64,000 bases of DNA from the NCBI RefSeq assembly GCF_024756275.1, contig NZ_JANUGQ010000010.1:1-64000 (forward strand), written 5' to 3'. This DNA is from Streptomyces pyxinae (lineage in GTDB: Bacteria > Actinomycetota > Actinomycetes > Streptomycetales > Streptomycetaceae). The notes beneath the pieces were generated by a model. That model was not told the DNA's origin, searched no databases, and was given only the letters and a program-made list of their open reading frames with translations. A program made the translations under genes and the position numbers. Below, in pieces: positions 46,801-52,900 of this stretch; position 1 is the stretch's first letter, and every line of letters begins with the position of its first letter.

Positions 46801-47076
46801 GAGGAGGCCGGGCCGCGCTGCGGCACCCCGGGCGGGGTTCCGCACCCGGGGCTGCTGACCGGGCTGGCCGGGACCGGCCTCGGACTGCTGCGGGCCGGGT
46901 TCCCGGACCGGGTGCCGTCGGTGCTGCTGCTCGGTCCGGCCGGGGCCCCCGGCCCGCTCACGCCGGCGGGCACCGCTCCGGGGCCCGGCGGGGTGTCCCG
47001 TACGGCTCCGCCGCCGCGCCCGGACCCGGGTGCGGCCCGGCTCCCGGCCCCCGTCACCGGGCAGGCACCGCCCTGA
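43870..47076 (+). CDS. lanM: Class II lanthipeptide synthetase LanM
   Basis: A 1068-residue bifunctional LanM, the usual length. The N-terminal DUF4135 dehydratase domain carries the kinase-like residues Lys263 (VYKPR), a GTDLHHENL loop near 336-345 and Asp356/Glu358 (VDVETLF). The C-terminal LanC-like cyclase retains all zinc ligands: Cys899 (GSWCRGRTG), Cys944 and His945 (LCHGEAG). It should phosphorylate and eliminate Ser/Thr in a precursor and add Cys thiols to form lanthionines. ATG 43870 follows GGAGGAGG. The only small gene downstream encodes a peptide without Cys (47199), which conflicts with an intact cyclase. No LanT or C39 protease is in the window. Confidence 0.94.
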   Translation: MAAADTAGGERPAGDRAEPVRPGPGPRAAAPGGTAGSGCHGLAGRWWTPALLPGEPAGAEPDWAAFVRETVASAPEEAVVPEEEHPGLTGFVRLLAPLTAGAGDRLARDLPDEVRELVDVLAVRDGFERRLGRRLAALAARTLVLELHRAGAAGLLGGTDTRARFRDFLRRTGGRAGLAALLGGYPVLGRLLGRAAVDAVAALAEMLRRLAADRPALPGGPSGAGGRSPGRLVSVVAGAGDGHRDGRSVMLLRFADGSRLVYKPRPLAAHRHFNELVSWFGKLPGVPELRTPAVLDRGAYGWTEFMAARPCASAARVAVFYRRQGALLALLHVLDGTDLHHENLIACGEHPVLVDVETLFHPPFPPPPSATGPGDPAAAALHASVHRVGLLPQLLVGDDSALDMSAAGGGRAAVSPVARADWADAGTDRMRLVRRPGRFAESANRPRLDGRSVSPAAYTDALCEGFRAAYTALAGAREELLGPGGLLELFAGDEVRVVARPTWIYSTLLDESTHPDLLREAAARQEVFGALRTGELGAAGFPGLEDDETAQLWAGDVPLFTTRPGGTRLWGSGAGGLPGGSGLPARAEGDVPGLVGSGLPGLAESGLARAAAKVAALDTVDRQDQEWLIRAAMAGASPEPAHRPAGARRTRTADAAPEPERLLSAARSVGDRLLAGAYRNGGRTNWIGLELLGERWWRVGPMAGDLAGGYPGPALFLAQLAALTGAERYAEGAGAALAPVAGLLDALHERPADVTAVGSGAFAGLGGIAYALAGVARLLDDSRTAELAGPALRLAGAAALAEGEHGVRAGTAGGLAVLTAACRAEGRTEWWRAAGECADRLLAAGPAGEPGFAEGAAGIGWALLRYAAAAGSARHRDAGLAALRSAAGSPDLDRTGSWCRGRTGVALAIADSPAALADPELAAWARRTTAALCRGGPAPDDSLCHGEAGVLELLGHGALPEARPYWVRRAGALLAAAEEAGPRCGTPGGVPHPGLLTGLAGTGLGLLRAGFPDRVPSVLLLGPAGAPGPLTPAGTAPGPGGVSRTAPPPRPDPGAARLPAPVTGQAPP

Positions 47077-47086
47077 CGGGCGCCCG

Positions 47087-47125
47087 CCGCCGGACCCGTA
47101 CCGCCCACCGCCGGACCCGTACCGC
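47087..47125 (+). repeat. 18-bp direct repeat, 21-bp period
   Basis: CCGCCGGACCCGTACCGC occurs at 47087-47104 and 47108-47125, exactly two helical turns apart, in the gap between lanM and the peptide gene. A weaker third copy follows. It could be a regulator site for the peptide gene. Confidence 0.85.
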
Positions 47126-47198
47126 GTACCGCTCGGATCCGCACCGTTTCCGTATCGTTCCTTCACCGTCCATCCCACCACCCGATGAGGCAGGGACC

Positions 47199-47393
47199 AT
47201 GCAGATCAGCGAACCGGCCATGTACGTCGCACCGGCCGCCGCCGAGGAGACCGCTCCCGAGCACCCGGCGGGCCGGGTGACGCTGGCGCTCGGCGGCGCC
47301 CTGGGGCTGCGCAGCCGGCTGCTCAGCGCCTCCGACGGCACCGCCGGATACAGCCACGACGTGCCGTACACCACCATGACCATCCCCGTCTGA
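47199..47393 (+). CDS. Candidate RiPP precursor peptide, Cys-free
   Basis: A 64-residue peptide 122 bases downstream of lanM, in the same direction, with GAGG before ATG 47199. The N-terminal half is acidic and Ala/Pro-rich (leader-like), ending near LALGG at residues 29-33, a double-glycine-type site. The rest (from ALGLRSRLL to TIPV) has Ser39, Ser43, Ser45, Thr48, Ser52, Thr58, Thr59 and Thr61 but no cysteine anywhere. If LanM acts on it, the product would be dehydrated without lanthionine rings, or would use Cys from elsewhere. It could instead be a non-substrate small protein. The position and leader-like layout support precursor status moderately. Confidence 0.65.
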   Translation: MQISEPAMYVAPAAAEETAPEHPAGRVTLALGGALGLRSRLLSASDGTAGYSHDVPYTTMTIPV

Positions 47394-47472
47394 CCGGCTC
47401 CCCCGGTTCGGACGGCCCTTCTCCCGTGGTCCGGTGCGAGGACACGGGGTCCCGCCGGACGCGCGTGATCCC

Positions 47473-47496
47473 GCCGGATCGCCGGATCGCCGGATC
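47473..47496 (+). repeat. 8-bp tandem repeat GCCGGATC x3
   Basis: Three perfect head-to-tail copies of GCCGGATC end 67 bases before the start of the LAL regulator, next to a further GATC at 47467. They may be a regulator-binding array. Confidence 0.85.
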
Positions 47497-47563
47497 AACC
47501 ACACGGCGGCCGGGGGCCCTTCGGGCCCTGCCGCACCGCCGGGCGCTCCAGTAGCCTGCGCCC

Positions 47564-50548
47564 ATGCGTGCGACGTCATCGGTCATCGTGGGGCGGGACG
47601 ACGAGATCGACCTGCTGGGCAGCGCCCTGGACGCCGCGGGACGGCGTGCGGGGCGCGCCGTCTTTCTGCTCGGCGAGGCCGGGATAGGCAAGTCGCGGCT
47701 GGCCGCCGAGTGCGCCTTCCGCGCCTACGCCGCCGAGGTGCCGGTGCTGCGCGGGCGGGCCACCTCGACCGGTCTGGTGGTGCCGTTCCGGCCGCTGGCG
47801 GAGGCACTGGCGTCGCGATTCCGGGCGGCCGGCACCCCGACCGACCCCGAACTCGACCCGTACCGCCCCGCGTTGGCCCGGCTGGTGCCGGAGTGGCGGC
47901 GGGAGACCGGGGCGCCCGGCTACCCGGAGTCGGTGGTGGAGCTGGCGGAGGCGCTGCTGCGGCTGCTGTCGGTGCTGGGCCGGGAGCGGGGCTGTGTGAT
48001 CCTGCTGGAGGACCTGCACGACTCGGACACCGAGACGATCGCGGTCGTCGAGTACGTGGCCGACAATGTGGCGGACCTGCCGATCCTGCTGGTGGGCACC
48101 TTACGGCCGGAGCCGGGGCCGGCGCTGGAGCTGGCCCGGTCGGCGGAGCGGCGCGGCACCGCCGTGGTCCGGGAGCTGGCGCCGCTCGGGGAGGCGCGGG
48201 TCCGGGAGATGGCCGCCGCCTGTCTGGAGGCGGAGCCCGGCGGCATACCGGAGGCCGCGCTCGGCGGGCTGGCCGGCCGCGCGGGCGGAAACCCGTATCT
48301 GGTCGAGGTGTTGCTCGCGGATCTGCTGGAGACGGGCCGGCTGAGACGCACCGGTGGCGGCTGGGAGTACACCGAGTGCGCGGCCGGGCCGGGGCCCTCG
48401 GTGCCCACCGATGTGGTGCGCAGCTGGGCGCGCCGGCTGGAGCGGTGCGACGAGCCGGTGCGGGAGGTGCTGCTGACGGCGGCGACCCTGGGCGGCCGGT
48501 TCTCGGTGACCGTGCTCCAGACCGTGACGGGCTTCGCGGACCGGGCGCTCTTCGCCCATCTGCGGTCGGCGACCGAGGCGGGGATCATCGCGCCCGACGG
48601 TGCCGCGCCCGACCGGTACGCCTTCCGGCACGCCCTGACGGCGGAGGCGCTGCTCGCCTCGCTGCTGCCGGCCGAGCGGGCGGCGCTGGCCCGGCGCGCG
48701 GTGCGGGCCGTCGAGGAGGCGGGCGGTGAACCGGCCGATGACGGGCCGCAGTTGCTGGGCGCGCTGCTGCTGGCCTCGGGCGACCGGGCGGCGGCGGCAC
48801 GGCAGTTCGCCCGGGCCGGGGACCGGCTGCTGGCCGCCGGGGCGTCCGGCTCGGCGGCGGTGGTGCTGGAGCGGGCCCGGGGGCTGGCCGCCGACGGCGA
48901 CCGGGCCGGGGTCACCGCCTCGCTGGCGGTGGCGCAGGCCGAGGCGGGCCGGCTGGACACGGCGTTCGCCCTGGCCCGGGAGCTGCCGCCGGTGCCGGTG
49001 CGGTCCGCGGCAGCCGGGGAGCGGGCGCGGGCGCACACCCGGATCGCCTGGGCGGCGGTGATGGCCGAGCAGCGGGAGGAGGCGGCCCGGCAGATCGCCG
49101 CGGCCCGCGCCCTGCTGGGACCGGCGCCGCTGCCCGGTCAGGAGGCGGCGCTCGATGTGGTGGAGGGCCATCTGGCGCTGCTCCCGGACCGGGGCGACGA
49201 CGGTGCCGGCGGAGGGCGGGACACGGCCCGGGACGAGGCAGCGGCGGGCGAGCGGGCCCGGCGGGCGGCGGCCGGGGAACGGGCCCGGCGGGCGGCGGAG
49301 GTGGCCGGGGCGCAGGGGCTGCCGGTGGTGGCCTGCCAGGCGTGGCAGTTGCTCGCCCTGCTGGAGCGGGAGCACGGCTTCGACGAGGCGGACGCCTGTC
49401 TGGAGCGGATGCTGGCCATCGCGGAACAGCACCGGCTGCCGGTGTGGCGGGTGGAGGCGCTGATCCGGCTGGGGGCCAACGCGTTCATGCGGACCGGGGA
49501 CTCGGCCCGGCTGGAGACGGCGCGGGCGGCGGCGCGGGAGGTGGGGGCGCTGGCGCTGACCCAGACCGTGGACGGGCTGCTGGCGATGAACGCCGTGCTG
49601 TGCGGGCGGTGGGAGCGGGCGCGGGAGATCGTGGACGGCTCGGTGGAGGCGAGCGCCCGGGTGCGCAACCTCGGGGCGCACCGCTATCTGCTCCTGGCCG
49701 ACGCCACCCTGGCGGCCCACCGGGGGCACCGCCGGGAGCGGGACGCGGCACTGGCGCGGCTGCGCCGGGCGGGCGGCGACGAGTCCCCGCTGGTGCCGCT
49801 GGAGCGGGGGCTGTGCCGGGCGGTGGGGGCGCTGCTGGAGGAGGACCGGGCGCGGGCGCTGGCCGAGCTGGACGCGGCGCTGGAGTGGGAGTCGGCGCAC
49901 CCCAGTCTCTACTACCTCGGCGGGCGCTGGGGGTTGCGTCCGCTGCTGCGGGTGCTGTCCGGGGCGGCGGGCCGGGAGGAGTACGCGGCGGTGGCGGAGG
50001 CACCGGGGGCCGGGCTGGCCTGGAACCGGTCGTTCCTGGGGGTGGCGGACGCGGTGCTGCGGGGCCGGGAGGGCGATCCGGGCGGCGCGGCACGGGCGCT
50101 GGCGGAGGCACAGCGGGCCGCGGGACCGTTCCCGGTGGTCCGGCATCTGGCGCTGCGGCTGGCAGCGGAGGCGGGGCTGGCGGACGGCTGGGGCGAGCCG
50201 GTGGGGTGGCTGCGGACGGCCGAGGAGTACTTCCACGGCGCCGGTGTCCGGCCGGTGGCCGCCGCCTGCCGGGCCGCGCTGCGGCGGGCCGGGGCGAGTG
50301 TGCCGCAGCGGCGCGACGGCCGGGACCGGATCCCGGTGTCCCTGCGCACCAGCGGGGTGACGCCCCGGGAGTACGAGGTGTTCGTGCTGCTCGCGGAGCG
50401 GCCGGGGAACCAGCAGATCGCCCGGCGGCTCTCCATCTCGCCGCGCACGGTGGAGAAGCACATGGCCAGCCTGCTGAACAAGACCGGGCGGCCGGACCGT
50501 TCGGCGCTCTGCGACTTCTCGGCGGAGTGCGCGGCCGAGGCCGGCTGA
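47564..50548 (+). CDS. LAL-type LuxR regulator of the RiPP island
   Basis: A 994-residue LAL regulator: an AAA domain with Walker A GEAGIGKS at 37-44, Walker B CVILLEDLHDSD, a long helical middle and a C-terminal LuxR helix-turn-helix (VTPREYEVFVLLAERPGN, then SPRTVEKHMASLLNKTG). A short Ala/Gly/Arg repeat (GERARRAA twice) interrupts the middle. It follows the peptide gene and precedes the BTAD regulator in the same direction, so it is likely a pathway-specific activator; which of the three peptide systems it controls is unknown. Start is ATG 47564; the ribosome-binding site is weak. Confidence 0.92.
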   Translation: MRATSSVIVGRDDEIDLLGSALDAAGRRAGRAVFLLGEAGIGKSRLAAECAFRAYAAEVPVLRGRATSTGLVVPFRPLAEALASRFRAAGTPTDPELDPYRPALARLVPEWRRETGAPGYPESVVELAEALLRLLSVLGRERGCVILLEDLHDSDTETIAVVEYVADNVADLPILLVGTLRPEPGPALELARSAERRGTAVVRELAPLGEARVREMAAACLEAEPGGIPEAALGGLAGRAGGNPYLVEVLLADLLETGRLRRTGGGWEYTECAAGPGPSVPTDVVRSWARRLERCDEPVREVLLTAATLGGRFSVTVLQTVTGFADRALFAHLRSATEAGIIAPDGAAPDRYAFRHALTAEALLASLLPAERAALARRAVRAVEEAGGEPADDGPQLLGALLLASGDRAAAARQFARAGDRLLAAGASGSAAVVLERARGLAADGDRAGVTASLAVAQAEAGRLDTAFALARELPPVPVRSAAAGERARAHTRIAWAAVMAEQREEAARQIAAARALLGPAPLPGQEAALDVVEGHLALLPDRGDDGAGGGRDTARDEAAAGERARRAAAGERARRAAEVAGAQGLPVVACQAWQLLALLEREHGFDEADACLERMLAIAEQHRLPVWRVEALIRLGANAFMRTGDSARLETARAAAREVGALALTQTVDGLLAMNAVLCGRWERAREIVDGSVEASARVRNLGAHRYLLLADATLAAHRGHRRERDAALARLRRAGGDESPLVPLERGLCRAVGALLEEDRARALAELDAALEWESAHPSLYYLGGRWGLRPLLRVLSGAAGREEYAAVAEAPGAGLAWNRSFLGVADAVLRGREGDPGGAARALAEAQRAAGPFPVVRHLALRLAAEAGLADGWGEPVGWLRTAEEYFHGAGVRPVAAACRAALRRAGASVPQRRDGRDRIPVSLRTSGVTPREYEVFVLLAERPGNQQIARRLSISPRTVEKHMASLLNKTGRPDRSALCDFSAECAAEAG

Positions 50549-50909
50549 GCGGTCCGGCGGGGGCGGGGGCCCGGTGCACCCGATGCGGTGGGCCCGATGT
50601 CAAGGGGCCGGGGGCCGGTTGGTGCCGGTGGGCCCGGCGGGTCCGGGCGGCGGGCGCCTCGCGGGGGCCGGGCGGGCGCGGGGGCGGCAACATGGGGGCG
50701 CGGCGGCCGGGGGCGCGGGCGGCGGCAGGAAATGTACGGGCCCGGCGGCGCGGAATGGGGGCGCGCGGCCGAACATACGGGTCCGGCACCGATGCGCGGC
50801 GGCCCGCGCGGCCGAACCATCGGAGCAGCAGCACCGGTTCTCGTACCGGCGCTGGTATCTCCGCTCCCGCGTACGGCTGTTCGCCGCTCCTCTCCCCCGG
50901 AGGCCGCCC
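50549..50909. other. Intergenic G-rich region upstream of BTAD regulator
   Basis: About 360 bases of G-rich DNA with no gene. The 11-mer AACATGGGGGC at 50689-50699 is also present upstream of lanM, and looser variants (AAATGTACGGG, GAATGGGGGC, AACATACGGG) follow it. These may be related binding sites. Confidence 0.45.
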
Positions 50910-52811
50910 ATGTCCCGTTCGCTCCCGCCCGTGCCGGCGTCCGGTCCGCTCCGGCTCTCGGTCCTCGGGCCGCTCTCGGCCCACCGGGGCGGCACCCCGC
51001 TCTGTCCGGGCCCGTACAAACAGCGGGTGGTGCTGGCGACGCTGCTCACCCGGCCGAACGCCCCGGTGCCGGTGGAGACGCTCACCGACGCGGTCTGGCC
51101 GGACGAACCGCCTCGTACGGCGCGCAAGAACCTCCAGGTGTACATGAGCGCGCTGCGCACCCTGCTCGGCCCGCCGGCCGGCCGGGTGCCGGGCCGGGAA
51201 CGGCTGGTCCACGACTGTGGCGGCTATCTGCTGCGGGTGGCCGAGGAGGAGCTCGACGTGCTGCGCTTCCGAAGACTGGCCCGGGCGGCCGACGGGCTCG
51301 AACCCCGGGCGGCCGCCCCGCTGTTGCGCGAGGCCCTGGACCTGTGGCAGGGGCCGCCGCTGCACGGGCTGCGGCAGTCGCCGTCGCTGGGGGCGGAGGC
51401 GGAGCGGCTGGAGAACCGGTGTCTGACCGTCCACGAGGACTGGGCGGAGGCCGAGACGGCGGTGGGCCGCGCGGCGGTCGTGGTGGAGGGGCTGCGGGAG
51501 CTGGCGGAGCGGCACCCGCTGCGGGAACGACTGCAGACCGCGCTGATGTCGGCGCTGCACCAGTCCGGCCGGCAGGCGGAGGCGCTGGCCGTGTACGACG
51601 ACTACCGGCGGCTGCTGGCACGGGAGTTGGGTCTGGAGCCGGGCGGGGCGATGGCCGGGCGGTACCGGGCGCTGCTGGCGGGCGACGGCGGGCACCGGCA
51701 GGCGCTCCGCCCGGAGGCGGCTCCGGCGGCCGGGCGCCGGCCGGAACTCCCGCCGGATCTGGCCGACTTCACCGGGCACGGCGAACCGCTGCGGGAGCTG
51801 CTGGCGGCGCTGGAGGCCGACGGCGGTGGGACGGTGGCGGTGTCGGGGCCGGCCGGGTCGGGCAAGACGGCGCTGGCGGTGCGGGCGGCCCGGCGGCTGG
51901 GCGACCGGTTCCCGGACGGGCGGTGCGTCGTCCGGATGCGGGACGCGGCCGGGGAGCCCCGGCCCCGGGCGGAGGTGCTGGCGGAGCTGGGCCGGCTGGC
52001 CGGGGCGGAGTCCGGCGGCCGGGCGTCGGAGGGAGCCGAGGGCTGGCGCCACTGGCTCGCCGGGCACCGGGCGCTGGTGGTGCTGGACGACGTACCGGAC
52101 GAGCGCGCGGTCCGGGCGCTGCTGCCGGGCAGTGGCCTGGGCCGTACGGTGCTGACCGCGCGCGGCCAGTTGCCGGGGCTGGCGCCGGTGGAGCGGATGG
52201 CGGTGCCTCCGCTGGCCCCGGCGGAGGCGCTGGCGCTGCTGGAGCGGCTGCTCGGGCCCGGCCGGGTGCGCGCCGACCGGGCGGCGGCGCTGCGGGTGGC
52301 GGAGGCGTGCGGGCTGCTGCCGCTGGCGGTCCGGGTGAGCGGGATGCGGCTGGCGGTGCTGCGCCATCTGCCGCTGGCCGAGTTCGCGGAGCGGCTGGCC
52401 GATCCGGCCGGGGCGCTGGACGAACTGGTGGCCGGGGACGTGTCGGTACGGGAGCGGCTGGCGCACGGCTGGCGCGATCTGCCGCCCGCGCGCGGCCGGG
52501 ACCTGGAGCGGCTGGCCGGGCGGGTGCCGGAGGGTCCGTTCGCCCTGCCGGACGCGGCGCTGGCGCTGGGGTGCGGGGAGCGGGAGGCGGTGCGCGCGGT
52601 GGAAGCGCTGATCGACGCCGGGGCGGTGACCTCGCCGGGCGGTGAGGTGACGGCGCATGCCGCGCTCTATGAACTGCCCCGGATGGTGAGGCTGTTCGCT
52701 CTGGAGCGGGCCGCCGCCGGAGCCGTGGCGGAGGGGGCCGGGCCGGTGGGGGCCGGGGCCGGACCGGTGGTAGCCGGGGCCGGCTCGGTGGTTGCCGGGG
52801 CGAGCCGCTGA
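50910..52811 (+). CDS. BTAD/AfsR-like transcriptional regulator
   Basis: A 633-residue regulator with an OmpR/SARP-type winged helix (about 12-105, LRLSVLGPLSAHRGG, then VYMSALRTLLG), a bacterial transcriptional activation domain (about 110-250) and an NB-ARC-like ATPase with P-loop GPAGSGKT at 313-320. It ends soon after the ATPase module without the TPR tail of AfsR; the last 30 residues are Gly/Ala/Val repeats. ATG 50910 follows GGAGG. The frame upstream is open but repetitive and rejected. It faces the LanKC gene convergently and is a likely activator of the island. Confidence 0.92.
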   Translation: MSRSLPPVPASGPLRLSVLGPLSAHRGGTPLCPGPYKQRVVLATLLTRPNAPVPVETLTDAVWPDEPPRTARKNLQVYMSALRTLLGPPAGRVPGRERLVHDCGGYLLRVAEEELDVLRFRRLARAADGLEPRAAAPLLREALDLWQGPPLHGLRQSPSLGAEAERLENRCLTVHEDWAEAETAVGRAAVVVEGLRELAERHPLRERLQTALMSALHQSGRQAEALAVYDDYRRLLARELGLEPGGAMAGRYRALLAGDGGHRQALRPEAAPAAGRRPELPPDLADFTGHGEPLRELLAALEADGGGTVAVSGPAGSGKTALAVRAARRLGDRFPDGRCVVRMRDAAGEPRPRAEVLAELGRLAGAESGGRASEGAEGWRHWLAGHRALVVLDDVPDERAVRALLPGSGLGRTVLTARGQLPGLAPVERMAVPPLAPAEALALLERLLGPGRVRADRAAALRVAEACGLLPLAVRVSGMRLAVLRHLPLAEFAERLADPAGALDELVAGDVSVRERLAHGWRDLPPARGRDLERLAGRVPEGPFALPDAALALGCGEREAVRAVEALIDAGAVTSPGGEVTAHAALYELPRMVRLFALERAAAGAVAEGAGPVGAGAGPVVAGAGSVVAGASR

Positions 52812-52900
52812 GGGGACACCGTACGGGCCGGTGGGGGCCGGGCCCCGGCCGGCCGGTGAGCGGCCGTGGGGCGGCGGCCGGGTGGCCGCCGCCCCGGGCG

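Noticed and set aside
47199..47393. The Cys-free peptide considered as a lasso peptide precursor
   Set aside because: It lacks the leader Tyr-x2-Pro-x-Leu-x3-Gly pattern and the core Gly/Asp-Glu ring acceptor layout, and no asparagine-synthetase-like lasso cyclase or B1/B2 genes are adjacent.
49485..52658. A 1057-codon minus-strand frame opposite the BTAD regulator
   Set aside because: Shadow of coding on the plus strand; the C-terminal part is almost only Pro, Ala and Arg.
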